64,000 bases of DNA from Tepidibacter sp. (GTDB taxonomy: Bacteria; Bacillota; Clostridia; Peptostreptococcales; Peptostreptococcaceae): positions 1 through 64,000 of the forward strand of contig NZ_JAOASI010000039.1 in the NCBI RefSeq assembly GCF_025210165.1, written 5' to 3'. Positions 51,932 through 60,829 of the stretch are shown here, in pieces. Position 1 is the stretch's first letter. The number at the start of each line of letters is the position of its first letter. The position numbers and the translations under genes are program-made. The notes under the pieces are model-generated. The model was not told where the DNA came from, ran no database searches, and was given only the letters and a program-made list of their open reading frames with translations.

Positions 51932-52816
51932 ATGACATGTGGAACTCACGAGGACAAGAAAATATATAATAATGATGTTAATACAAGACCTACAGGCCCT
52001 TGTTGTAAAGCTAATTCATCATGCTGTACTCCAGAAAGATATGATCCAAAAAAAATAACTGCAGAATGTATATTTGTAGAAAAAGTATATGATTCAAAGA
52101 TAATCAAAAAAGAATTGGACTTAGTAATATCAGAAAGATTTGACCCAGGTTTTCCAACTGAAGGAATAGTAGGCTTTGATGATGTATCTGTATCTTGCTC
52201 TAGTAAAGGACTTAAAGTTATACCTAAGACGATATCTGTAAATGGAATAACAGAGTTTCCACCACCTATACCTGGACCCGGTGGAATAGAACAGCTTGAT
52301 TTATCTTTTATAGATACTTCTGAATGCGATGAACGTAGACGTCACGTAGGTACTCCAATAATTATAGAACAAGACATAGAAGTTTGTGGATTTGCTAGAA
52401 TAACAATTTCCGGTAAAGCATTATTCACAAATGGAAAATGTAGAGAATTCACTTCTACATTTGATGTTCCAGTAGATAATTCTCTAACTGGATTTGCACA
52501 ATTATGCATACCTTCAACAGAAGCAGCTTTCCCACCATCTTTAGCAGAATTTTGTGCTGCATTATGTAAAGTTATTCTTCCAGCTGGAACAAGAAGCTTA
52601 TCAGTAGTTGATGGCGATATACAAGTATATGCTGCTTTAGTTATATGTATAAAATGTGAAAAGAAAGTTAAACTTCCTGTTCAACTATGCGTATTATCTA
52701 CAGGATTCTGTGAGCCAGAAGAACAATCTGGATTATGTGGCGTAGATTTTCCAGATTTATTCCCTAGACAAATAGATAGAAAGGAAATGTGCGATTCACA
52801 TGGTTGTGATTGTTAA
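51932..52816 (+). CDS. large Cys-rich exosporium-type protein
   Basis: A 294-residue protein with Cys clusters at both ends (MTCGTHED; GPCCKANSSCCTPERYD; SGLCGVDFPD; HGCDC at the very end) and inside (FAQLCIPSTEA, AEFCAALCKVI, LVICIKCEKKVKLPVQLCVLSTGFC). The middle is beta-rich with one Pro/Gly stretch (EFPPPIPGPGG). The KLPVQLCVLSTG end resembles LLVQLCSNTGG of the 43782 protein, so they may share an ancestor. The layout brings to mind CsxA-type Cys-rich proteins that form the crystalline exosporium basal layer of C. sporogenes, but I cannot show homology. AAGGAGG precedes the ATG. Confidence 0.65.
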   Translation: MTCGTHEDKKIYNNDVNTRPTGPCCKANSSCCTPERYDPKKITAECIFVEKVYDSKIIKKELDLVISERFDPGFPTEGIVGFDDVSVSCSSKGLKVIPKTISVNGITEFPPPIPGPGGIEQLDLSFIDTSECDERRRHVGTPIIIEQDIEVCGFARITISGKALFTNGKCREFTSTFDVPVDNSLTGFAQLCIPSTEAAFPPSLAEFCAALCKVILPAGTRSLSVVDGDIQVYAALVICIKCEKKVKLPVQLCVLSTGFCEPEEQSGLCGVDFPDLFPRQIDRKEMCDSHGCDC

Positions 52817-52847
52817 TAAAAAAGGAGGCATTTAGCCTTCTTTTTTA
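52817..52847. terminator. terminator shared by the Cys-rich gene and propeller gene 2
   Basis: AAAAAAGGAGGC / GCCTTCTTTTTT hairpin with one mismatch between converging genes. Confidence 0.75.
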
Positions 52848-54118
52848 TCATTGAAATATTTACCTATTTTTTGTAAAAGTGTTTCATTATTTTTTGGACT
52901 AATTGGTTCTTCTATATCACATCTAAAAAAATTAACATCATCTATAATTTTTTCTAAATCTTCATCAATATCTTCTTCATTATTATTACTTTCATCTATA
53001 ATTTCTTTATCATATGAATTATTTTCATCAAATTCAAGGCTTTCTTTTTCTTCACTCTCATTGTTTTCATCTACTAATTCTTCATCATATGAATTATTCT
53101 CTTCTATTTTTGTACAAAATAATAGATTATCATCTATACCTGCTAAAGATATTTCATTATATTTAACATTGCCAAAAGTATTAATATATTTTAAAAGTTT
53201 TGTATTTTTATATTCTTTTCCTATATAATGAATATTACACATACTATCGTACTTAAATTTTTTATCTTCTATCCAACTCATCCCAAAATCATCAGAATAT
53301 TTACAATATAAATATTCTTCATTTTTCCATATGATATATAATTTTGTATCTACTTCAAATATAAGCGAATTAATATCTTCTATTTCTTTAACTATTATAT
53401 TTTTACTCCATTTATCGTAATTTGATATATCTCCTGAATTATTGACTGTATGTGTTGTTGTTGTATTATTTTTATAAATTAAGTTTATATTATAATTATT
53501 ATCTATATAAAAGTTTATTATATCTATATCATTCACACTGCATTCAATTATTTTTAGTTCTTTCCACGTTTTAGATGATAACTCAAAAATTCTTAAATAC
53601 ACTTCTTTCTCTTCTTTAAATAATAAAAATATATCTCCATGCGGATGATAATCAACAAAGTATGCCTTAATTTCGGTATCTAAGAGCTCAACTGTTTCTA
53701 AATAATTAACTTTCCATTTATCGTCATATATATAATGAACTACGTTTGCTAAATTTTTATTTATAACATTTCTAAAAGAATAGAATACATGAATTACTTT
53801 CTCTATAATTATTATATCTAAATAATCAATACTATTTAGTTCAGGGTCGTATTCTTCTATAATAGTTTTTTTCCATTTATCATTTGAATAAACAAAATAA
53901 TAGAATTCACCATTGTATGTTACGCATATTAAGTGTATATGATTTTCACTGTCTATATTAATATCATAATTTTTTACATCATCTATAAGCTTTGTTTCTT
54001 CTTCACATATATCGCAATTAATTATTTTATAATAAATGGAATTATCTTTTATATAAAAATTCCATATACCTTCATTTTTTCTATCTATAAGTTTATACTC
54101 ATTTTTATTTATCTTCAT
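52832..54118 (-). CDS. Asp-box beta-propeller-like protein 2 with acidic tail
   Basis: About 428 residues. The first 330 resemble the 50675 protein: repeated beta strands and an Asp-box (YSDDFGMSWIEDK). The N-terminus is IDRKNEGIWNFYIKDNSIYYK. The last 100 residues are very acidic, with a duplicated segment (ENNSYDEELVDENN, later ENNSYDKEIIDESNN), and would be disordered. GGGGGGT lies 4 bases before the ATG; the frame opens seven codons earlier. It is 29 bp downstream of propeller gene 3, so both are probably one transcript. Confidence 0.65.
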   Translation of the reverse strand: MKINKNEYKLIDRKNEGIWNFYIKDNSIYYKIINCDICEEETKLIDDVKNYDINIDSENHIHLICVTYNGEFYYFVYSNDKWKKTIIEEYDPELNSIDYLDIIIIEKVIHVFYSFRNVINKNLANVVHYIYDDKWKVNYLETVELLDTEIKAYFVDYHPHGDIFLLFKEEKEVYLRIFELSSKTWKELKIIECSVNDIDIINFYIDNNYNINLIYKNNTTTTHTVNNSGDISNYDKWSKNIIVKEIEDINSLIFEVDTKLYIIWKNEEYLYCKYSDDFGMSWIEDKKFKYDSMCNIHYIGKEYKNTKLLKYINTFGNVKYNEISLAGIDDNLLFCTKIEENNSYDEELVDENNESEEKESLEFDENNSYDKEIIDESNNNEEDIDEDLEKIIDDVNFFRCDIEEPISPKNNETLLQKIGKYFNDKKEG

Positions 54119-54147
54119 AAATACCCCCCAATGATACATTTTTTAAA

Positions 54148-55563
54148 TTATTTTTTCTTAAAATAGTCTATTATTTTTTCAAATATCTTTGGTTTATTTT
54201 TTTTATTAAAATTAACTTCAATATCACTACTATCTAATAAATCATTAATTTTTTTATTTAAATCACTATAACTATCTCTAATTTCTGAAAATCCTTTTAA
54301 CATCCTCATTTCTTTTTCCCTTAAATTTTTGATTTCATAATGTAAGTCTAAAATTTCATCTTTAATTTCTTTTTTATTTTCTTCTAATAGCTCTGATATT
54401 TCAGTTTTTCTTTCAAAGTACACTTTTATATCCTCACTGTAGCTTTTTAAACTAGTTTTTATGCTTATCTCTTCTAAACTTGCAGCACTTTCTAAATTAA
54501 TGTTTTCATACGGCTTTACATAATTATTTTTATTTATTTTTGTTTTTTCATATATTATTTCATCTACTCCTATTAGATAATTCTTATATTTATCCACTGA
54601 GTACCCAAAGGGCATTTTCAAAATACTATAATTATTGTATTCATCTCCAATATATACAATAGAATTTAAATTATGTTCTTTTTTTATTTGAATTAAGTCT
54701 ACATCACTCCATGAACTTTCTCCAATTTTAGTAGAAGTAAAATAGAATTTATTATTTTCTTTCCAAAACAACTTAATGTAATCGTCTAACTGAATTAAAA
54801 ATTGATCACTAAAATATCCTTTTGCTTCTTGAGAGATTTTTAATTCTTCCCAATTTGAAATTAAATGTTCATTTATTTTTTTTCTATAATAACTAAATCT
54901 AATATCTTGTTTTTGTTTACTAGAAAATATTATATTAATAAAATCATTTGTATCATATAAAATACTCATATGAGTAACATCTATGTTTCTAGGGCTTAAT
55001 CTTTCACGAATACTCCATCTATTGTATTCAAAATTAAGCATTCTATAAAAAATATTATTTTTATCATTATTATTCAAGCTATAAATCAAATGAATATTTC
55101 CTTTTTTATCACATTCAGTTTTAAAAGATATATATTTATCATTTGATTCACATATTTTATAGCTTTTAAGTATATTTTTTCTTATTGAATAATGAATTAA
55201 ATTATACATTTTATTTTCAACTCTATTAGATATTAATATATTTAAAATATCTTTATTAACATATAATTTCATATCTTCAAATTCATTTAATTTTGTATTT
55301 AAATTAGCTACTACTTCTTTTTTGAAACTATTCTTTTTATTTATAAAATGAATTAGTTTTCCCCAAAAATCAATACATACTATATGAATTACACCTAAGC
55401 TATCAAATGCTACAGAAAAGTCTTTTATATTATCTACTAAAACTTTTCTATTATTTTTATTATCACTTTTTATAATTTCTACATATAATACATTACTATC
55501 TAAATAAAAAATATATTTATTTTGGTTTATATTTATTAAATATTTATTTTTTTGTGTAGTCAC
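54148..55563 (-). CDS. beta-propeller-like protein 3 with C-terminal coiled coil
   Basis: A 471-residue relative of the two preceding propeller genes. The N-terminus (YLININQNKYIFYLDSNVLY) and the first third match them; the Asp-box is degenerate (TSTKIGESSWSDVD). The last 110 residues form a predicted coiled coil (ISELLEENKKEIKDEILDL, LREKEMRMLKGFSEIRD) with a basic tail, which could make it an oligomer. GTG start after GGGGGGG. It is the first gene of a two-gene minus-strand group. Confidence 0.6.
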   Translation of the reverse strand: MTTQKNKYLININQNKYIFYLDSNVLYVEIIKSDNKNNRKVLVDNIKDFSVAFDSLGVIHIVCIDFWGKLIHFINKKNSFKKEVVANLNTKLNEFEDMKLYVNKDILNILISNRVENKMYNLIHYSIRKNILKSYKICESNDKYISFKTECDKKGNIHLIYSLNNNDKNNIFYRMLNFEYNRWSIRERLSPRNIDVTHMSILYDTNDFINIIFSSKQKQDIRFSYYRKKINEHLISNWEELKISQEAKGYFSDQFLIQLDDYIKLFWKENNKFYFTSTKIGESSWSDVDLIQIKKEHNLNSIVYIGDEYNNYSILKMPFGYSVDKYKNYLIGVDEIIYEKTKINKNNYVKPYENINLESAASLEEISIKTSLKSYSEDIKVYFERKTEISELLEENKKEIKDEILDLHYEIKNLREKEMRMLKGFSEIRDSYSDLNKKINDLLDSSDIEVNFNKKNKPKIFEKIIDYFKKK

Positions 55564-55660
55564 ATTTTATCCCCCCCATAACTACTCAATATTATTATAT
55601 TTATATTCACAAAGTTTTATAAATACTAATAGTTTTTGTAAATGTTATAGTTCCAAAATA

Positions 55661-55695
55661 ATATGAGTCAATTGCATTATGCAATTGACTCATAT
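55661..55695. terminator. perfect palindrome at the end of the glycosyltransferase gene
   Basis: TATGAGTCAATTGCA and its complement around TTA. It overlaps the last codons of the glycosyltransferase gene and is T-poor, so it may end transcription weakly or act otherwise. A second copy with compensating base changes is at 62241-62274. Confidence 0.6.
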
Positions 55696-56801
55696 ACATT
55701 AACAAGCTTTTTATTAGAAGTATCCCATTTATATTTTTGAGATTGTATTTTTCCTTTATTCTCTATATCGTTTCTATATTCTTCATTATTAACAGTTTCT
55801 AATATAACATCCTTTATAATTGATATGTCATTTTTGTTTATAAGTATTGAGTCTTTTCCTAATACTTCTTCAAAAGAAGACGTTTTGCTACATATCACTG
55901 CTTTCTTGCATGACATGGCTTCAATAGAAGATAAAGGAAATCCTTCATAATCAGATAAATTTAAAACAGCAGCAGATGAATTATAAAAATAAGGCATATC
56001 TTTATAGTCTACAAGTCCAGTAAAAATAACAGAATCCTCGATAAATAAATCTTTAACTAACTTTTTAAGGTTTAAATAATATTCTTCTCTCTTTTCATTA
56101 TTCTTTCCAACAATTAAAAGCTTTAAATCTTTATTGTATTTTTTAACTTTTTTAAATGCTTTAATTAATTTATCCAAGTTTTTTCTTTTGTGAATACTTC
56201 CTGAGTAAAGCAAAAAATCATCTTTTATATTGTATTTATCTTTTAAAAATGATTTACTTTTTTCTTTTTCAATAGGCCTAAATATATTTGAACAACCAGG
56301 ATATATTACTTCAATTTTAGATTCACAATTTTTAAAATGATTTGTAAGTTCCTTCTTTACAAAATCTGAAACAGCAATAATCTTATCTGATTTTTCTACT
56401 GAATTAGGAAATATATCGTTAAATTTCATTAAATATTTTTTATCCACATATTCTGAGTCCGTTAATGCTATAAGATCATGAACTGTAATAACCTGCTTAC
56501 AGTTTTTATTAAAAGGTATGCTAAAACCATTATTAGGAGAATGGTATATATTTATATTATTATTTTTTATATATTCTTCAATATTGCTATAATTATTTTT
56601 TATCCTATTCAAATTCAAATTAGCATAATTAATATTTTTATACTTTTCCCACCTTGATATGATTTCATTGTTCTCCCAAATAAGCTCATATTTAGGTTGA
56701 GGGTATATTTCAAACAGATTATTTAACAATTCAAAGTTATAAGAATATAGTCCTGTTCCATGTAAATGATTAACAGCTAATGAGTCTATACATATTTTCA
56801 T
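55677..56801 (-). CDS. GT4-family glycosyltransferase
   Basis: A 374-residue glycosyltransferase of GT-B fold: HGTGLYSYNFELL at the start, VITVHDLIAL and DKIIAVSDFVKKEL in the first half, YSGSIHKRKNLDKLIKAF and IFTGLVDYKDMPYFYNSS in the second, and the sugar-nucleotide-binding motif SDYEGFPLSSIEAMSCKKAVI. It has no membrane segment. By context it may glycosylate a spore-surface protein, as exosporium glycoproteins are common, but its acceptor is unknown. It is 12 bp after the SPOCS gene at 56814, and the pair forms a cassette. A deleted copy of the cassette is at 62.2-62.9 kb. Confidence 0.85.
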   Translation of the reverse strand: MKICIDSLAVNHLHGTGLYSYNFELLNNLFEIYPQPKYELIWENNEIISRWEKYKNINYANLNLNRIKNNYSNIEEYIKNNNINIYHSPNNGFSIPFNKNCKQVITVHDLIALTDSEYVDKKYLMKFNDIFPNSVEKSDKIIAVSDFVKKELTNHFKNCESKIEVIYPGCSNIFRPIEKEKSKSFLKDKYNIKDDFLLYSGSIHKRKNLDKLIKAFKKVKKYNKDLKLLIVGKNNEKREEYYLNLKKLVKDLFIEDSVIFTGLVDYKDMPYFYNSSAAVLNLSDYEGFPLSSIEAMSCKKAVICSKTSSFEEVLGKDSILINKNDISIIKDVILETVNNEEYRNDIENKGKIQSQKYKWDTSNKKLVNVYESIA

Positions 56802-56813
56802 TTTTTCACCTCT

Positions 56814-57563
56814 CTATAAATATTCTTCATCAATGTCAATTGATTTATAATCTTCATCTTCTTTATCAGTTTCAATTTCAATTAATTCTTCATCAGTGTC
56901 AATTGATTCATCTTCTTCATATTCTTCTTTTGATATTGACATTTCCTTTAAAATTTCTTGATCCGGTTTATAATTAAAATTTTCTTTAAATTCAATATTA
57001 AACCTTTCGTCAACATCAACTTTAATATTTTCTTTAAATCCACAAACACTAATTTCTTTATTACTGTTAGTATTTCTACCTTCTAGTATATACTCTGTAT
57101 TATTATTTATATTTCTACCTTCTACTGTATAATCTACATCTAGTAAATATACTGTATAACTATGTATCTTCCTAATCGATATTAAATCAAAATACGCATC
57201 CATAATATGAATATTTATATTATTAAGATTAGCATTATTAGGTAATTCAACAAATGTATTATATGGTGTATTTATATATATAATATTTGCTTTTTCAACA
57301 TCTCCATTTTCAGTATACATAATCTTATATTTTTTTACTCCATCAATCACAATGGTTTTTCCTAAAGGAGTATTAATAGTTCTAGTTGAACTAATATCTA
57401 TATCAATCATAATTTCATATATATTCTTTACTCCTGACTTATCTCTTGGTATAAATATAGTTTCCGTATCAGAATACTGTATTATTTGTCCATTTACTTT
57501 ACTTGGTAATTTATCTTCTTGTGTTATTCCCTTAATATTAATAAAGTTTCTAACAATACCCAT
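56814..57563 (-). CDS. SPOCS/DUF3794-domain protein with acidic tail
   Basis: A 249-residue protein with an N-terminal SPOCS domain (IRNFINI-type start VRNFINIKG; TIFIPRDKSGVKNIYEIMIDI; TPLGKTIVIDGVKKYKIMYT; INTPYNTFVELP). The SPOCS domain occurs in SipL, which binds SpoIVA in C. difficile spore coat assembly. The C-terminal 40 residues are acidic with a repeated SIDTDEE/SIDIDEE motif. Its closest relative in the window is the 62310 gene product, which has the same start. AAGGGGAGATG precedes the ATG. First gene of the cassette with the glycosyltransferase. Confidence 0.8.
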   Translation of the reverse strand: MGIVRNFINIKGITQEDKLPSKVNGQIIQYSDTETIFIPRDKSGVKNIYEIMIDIDISSTRTINTPLGKTIVIDGVKKYKIMYTENGDVEKANIIYINTPYNTFVELPNNANLNNINIHIMDAYFDLISIRKIHSYTVYLLDVDYTVEGRNINNNTEYILEGRNTNSNKEISVCGFKENIKVDVDERFNIEFKENFNYKPDQEILKEMSISKEEYEEDESIDTDEELIEIETDKEDEDYKSIDIDEEYL

Positions 57564-57676
57564 ATCATCATCTCCCCTTTAATTAATATATTATTTTTTA
57601 TTTGACTTTTATTCATATTTTTAAAAAAGTAATAATATTATTATTTTGAGTTTACTTTAAGGAGGTTTTATATTAT

Positions 57677-58063
57677 ATGGGAGCTAGATTAGTTAAATTT
57701 GGATTTAAACCAAGAGAAAATGAGCAAATAGAAGCTGTAGTAAAAGTAGGAGAAGAAAAAAGAAGTGTAATTCATGGAATAGTAAAGGATTATAAAGGTA
57801 AAGTAGTAAAAGATGCTGTTGTTAAATTATTCGAAGTAGTTTATCCACCTTGCGGATTAAAACCTATAACTCATGCTTTTACAGATGAGTGCGGACAATT
57901 TATATTCGGTCCTCTTTGCCCTAATAAAAATTATGTAGTCAAAGTATGGTTTAATGATGTGAAAATCAGAGAATTAATTATTGAACCTGATTGTGATGAC
58001 TCTTGTAATCATAAAAAAGATGATAAATTTTTAGATGATTTTGAAGAAGAAGAAAAATTATAA
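57677..58063 (+). CDS. carboxypeptidase-regulatory-like protein
   Basis: A 128-residue protein with one beta-sandwich domain: SVIHGIVKDYKGKVVKDAVV, ITHAFTDECGQFIFGPLCP, NYVVKVWFNDVKIRELI. The pattern (GxVxDxxGxxVxxAxV; TDxxGxFxF) is that of carboxypeptidase-regulatory-like domains. A Cys-containing acidic tail (DCDDSCNHKKDD) follows. It is a shorter relative of the 50129 gene product. AAGGAGG precedes the ATG; its own terminator follows. Divergent from the SPOCS-glycosyltransferase cassette. Confidence 0.75.
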   Translation: MGARLVKFGFKPRENEQIEAVVKVGEEKRSVIHGIVKDYKGKVVKDAVVKLFEVVYPPCGLKPITHAFTDECGQFIFGPLCPNKNYVVKVWFNDVKIRELIIEPDCDDSCNHKKDDKFLDDFEEEEKL

Positions 58064-58079
58064 GTTTCTTATAGAATAG

Positions 58080-58114
58080 AATGAGGGGGTACTAAAAAAG
58101 TGCCTCCTCATTTT
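58080..58114 (+). terminator. terminator after the carboxypeptidase-regulatory-like gene
   Basis: AATGAGGGGG / CCTCCTCATT hairpin (loop about 12 bases) followed by T-rich sequence. Confidence 0.7.
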
Positions 58115-58178
58115 ATTTTGATTTAGATAGGTTATAAAACTCTAGTCTAAAGAATATATTTGAAGAGGAGGTGATAAA

Positions 58179-59501
58179 TTGAAAGTTCCAAATCTCATAT
58201 ATTCAACAACTATACTTTTTTTATCAAACTTTATAGTTAGAATAATAGGCTTTTTATATAAAATATTTTTATCAAAACATATAGGTGCAAATGGACTTGG
58301 TATTTTCCATATGATTTTTCATTTTTTAATGCTTTGTGTATGCTTAACAACAACAGGTATACCCGTTGCACTAAACAGTATGGTTTCAAAAGAAAAGAAA
58401 ATGAATAATAAGCATAATATGAATTCGCTTTTTATTTCTACACTGTATTTATCTTTCTTCATATCTATATTAATATCATTAATAGTATTTTTAAATTCAA
58501 AATTTATTGGATTTAAATTACTGCACTCTGCTGATTCTCAAATGCTAATAATCTGCATACTACCAGCAATATCGTTAATTACAGTATCAAACATACTAAG
58601 AAATTACTATTACGGCATAAAAAAAGTTCAAATTCCAGCAATAGGCCAAATATTAGAACAGCTAAGTAGAATACTATTTGTAGTTTTATTATTTTCATTT
58701 ACAAAGAATAAATCTATATATCCTCTAATAGCACTAATCGGTATATCAATCGGAGAAATAGTAAATATCATATTTATAATTATAAACTTATTCTTTGAGC
58801 CTACTCTATCTAATAATTATTCTATTACACTTGATGATTTTAAAAATAGTATTAATAAAATAACTAAAATGGCTGTTCCTATAACATTTAATAGAGTTTT
58901 CACAGTAGCAATTCAATCTATTAGTTCTATATTAATACCTAGCAGACTTGAACTTAGTGGGCTCTCTCATTCACAATCTTTATCACTTTATGGAACTGTT
59001 ACAGGTATGGTATTTCCATTTTTATTTTTACCATTTACTTTAACATCTGCACTAGTTGTAAATTTAATTCCAAGCATTTCTCAGGAAATACCTCATAAAA
59101 ACTACAGCTTAATAAATAAAAAAATATTTTTCGCTATCTTCTTAACTTCATGTATAGGATTTTCTTCTAGTTTAATATATTTTTTCTTTGGCGAAAAAAT
59201 ATGTATGTTAGTATTCAATAATAAGCTTGCTGGAATATACCTAAAAGCAATTTCTATAAGTACTTTCTTTATGGTGTTAAATCACACTCTATCAGGTATA
59301 CTTCATTCTATTGAAAAAGAATATAATGCAACAATCAATAATATAATCGGATTATCAGTTCAACTATTTTGCATATATTTCTTATTGCCTATTAGCTCTA
59401 TAAACATATATGGATTTATATATGGATTTACTTTGTCTGGAGTTATAATATTCACACTTCATATAATTACACTTTATAACACTCAAAGAAGGTGGCGTTA
59501 A
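58179..59501 (+). CDS. spoVB: SpoVB-family lipid II/oligosaccharide flippase
   Basis: A 440-residue polytopic membrane protein of the MOP superfamily with about fourteen hydrophobic segments. The N-terminus (LFLSNFIVRIIGFLYKIFLSKHIGANGLGIFHMIF, cores FIVRIIGFLYKIF and IGANGLGIF) and the middle (PITFNRVFTVAIQSISSILIPSRL, core AIQSISSILIPSRL) are typical of SpoVB, which is needed for spore cortex synthesis. TTG start 6 bases after GAGGAGGTG. The next gene, ung, is unrelated. Its place at the edge of a spore-surface locus strengthens the sporulation theme. Confidence 0.88.
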   Translation: MKVPNLIYSTTILFLSNFIVRIIGFLYKIFLSKHIGANGLGIFHMIFHFLMLCVCLTTTGIPVALNSMVSKEKKMNNKHNMNSLFISTLYLSFFISILISLIVFLNSKFIGFKLLHSADSQMLIICILPAISLITVSNILRNYYYGIKKVQIPAIGQILEQLSRILFVVLLFSFTKNKSIYPLIALIGISIGEIVNIIFIIINLFFEPTLSNNYSITLDDFKNSINKITKMAVPITFNRVFTVAIQSISSILIPSRLELSGLSHSQSLSLYGTVTGMVFPFLFLPFTLTSALVVNLIPSISQEIPHKNYSLINKKIFFAIFLTSCIGFSSSLIYFFFGEKICMLVFNNKLAGIYLKAISISTFFMVLNHTLSGILHSIEKEYNATINNIIGLSVQLFCIYFLLPISSINIYGFIYGFTLSGVIIFTLHIITLYNTQRRWR

Positions 59502-59515
59502 AACCACCTTCTTTA
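59486..59515 (+). terminator. terminator after spoVB
   Basis: AAAGAAGGTGG / CCACCTTCTTT hairpin overlapping the end of the gene. Confidence 0.75.
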
Positions 59516-59555
59516 AATGTATATTATTATGTTATAATTTATTGAGGTGATTTAT

Positions 59556-60230
59556 ATGCAAATATTGAAAAACGATTGGCAGAATCTATTAAAAGATGAG
59601 TTTGAACAAGATTATTATTTAAAACTTAGAAGTTTTTTAGTAGATGAATATAAAACAAAAACTATATATCCAGATATGTACGATATATTTAACGCATTAC
59701 ACTATACTCAGTATAAAGATGTAAAAGTTATTATACTAGGTCAAGACCCATATCATGGCCCTGATCAAGCACACGGTTTAAGCTTTTCCGTAAAGCCAAA
59801 TGTAGCTATTCCCCCTTCACTTAAAAACATATACAAGGAACTTAATAGTGATTTAGGATGTTATATTCCTAATAATGGATATTTAAAGAAATGGGCAGAT
59901 CAAGGAGTTATGCTTCTTAACACTGTACTTACAGTTAGAGCTTCACAAGCTAACTCTCACAAAAACATTGGATGGGAACATTTTACCGATAAGATAATCA
60001 ATCTATTAAACGATAGAGACGATCCTATTGTTTTCATACTATGGGGAAAAAATGCTCAATCGAAAATTAAAATAATAAAAAATCCACAACACTTTATAAT
60101 AAAGTCAGTTCATCCAAGTCCACTCTCTGCACATAGAGGCTTCTTTGGAAGCAAACCTTTTTCTAAAGCTAACGAATTTCTAATTTCGATAGGAAAAGAA
60201 CCTGTAGACTGGCAAATTGAAAATCTATAA
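59556..60230 (+). CDS. ung: uracil-DNA glycosylase, family 1
   Basis: A 224-residue enzyme that removes uracil from DNA. The catalytic motif [18 protein letters not shown] has the water-activating Asp at D64, and the other signature [18 protein letters not shown] is present. [15 protein letters not shown] and [10 protein letters not shown] fit as well. The frame opens three codons before, but GAGGTGATTT suits this ATG. Ordinary housekeeping gene within the spore-related region. Confidence 0.96.
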   Translation: MQILKNDWQNLLKDEFEQDYYLKLRSFLVDEYKTKTIYPDMYDIFNALHYTQYKDVKVIILGQDPYHGPDQAHGLSFSVKPNVAIPPSLKNIYKELNSDLGCYIPNNGYLKKWADQGVMLLNTVLTVRASQANSHKNIGWEHFTDKIINLLNDRDDPIVFILWGKNAQSKIKIIKNPQHFIIKSVHPSPLSAHRGFFGSKPFSKANEFLISIGKEPVDWQIENL

Positions 60231-60241
60231 AACTTCTATCA

Positions 60242-60274
60242 AATACCCCCAAGTAGAATTCTACTTGGGGTATT
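60242..60274 (+). terminator. terminator after ung
   Basis: AATACCCCAAGTAGAA / TTCTACTTGGGGTATT hairpin, almost no loop. Confidence 0.85.
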
Positions 60275-60335
60275 CTAATTTTAATTAATATTGAATATAT
60301 ATTTATATAATAATTAAATTTGAAAGGAGATATAT

Positions 60336-60812
60336 ATGAATTCAGAACTAGATAATATTGTACAAACTTTCGGTATTTCACAAACTTTCCCCTCATACTC
60401 AAATACATTTAAGCAGCTTCATACACAAAAAATATCTTATATAGATGATTCTTTACCCGATATATACAAATTTTTAAGAACCTCTGCATCCTTAGAAATA
60501 TTAAATTCAAAAATAATTAGTAGTTCTAAAGGAATTTCAAGTGAAGGACAGATTTTAACAGGTAATCAGTTAATAGTTAATGGTAATATTAATCAAACTC
60601 TTGAGTATATAGCAAATGACATAGATAAATCTATTCAAGCAACAGAGTTTATTATACCATTCTCAACTTACATAATTTTAAACAAGCAATTCTTATATGA
60701 TTCAAAATTAAAAATAGTACCTTATATTGAAGATATCTACATAAACCAGATTTCTAAAAGAAAGTTTTTTATAAGTATTATGTCAATTATAAATGTTAAT
60801 TACTTATTATAA
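60336..60812 (+). CDS. SPOCS/DUF3794-domain protein
   Basis: A 158-residue single-domain protein. The N-terminus (NIVQTFGISQTFPS) and the SPOCS core (PDIYKFLRTSASLEILNSKII, SEGQILTGNQLIVNGNINQTLEYIAND, IIPFSTYIILN) are close to the 62920 protein. SPOCS proteins act in coat or exosporium assembly in Clostridia. GAAAGGAG precedes the ATG. It lies 17 bp upstream of the SPOCS-propeller fusion, so the two are one transcript. Confidence 0.8.
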   Translation: MNSELDNIVQTFGISQTFPSYSNTFKQLHTQKISYIDDSLPDIYKFLRTSASLEILNSKIISSSKGISSEGQILTGNQLIVNGNINQTLEYIANDIDKSIQATEFIIPFSTYIILNKQFLYDSKLKIVPYIEDIYINQISKRKFFISIMSIINVNYLL

Positions 60813-60829
60813 TAATTTGGAGGTTCACA

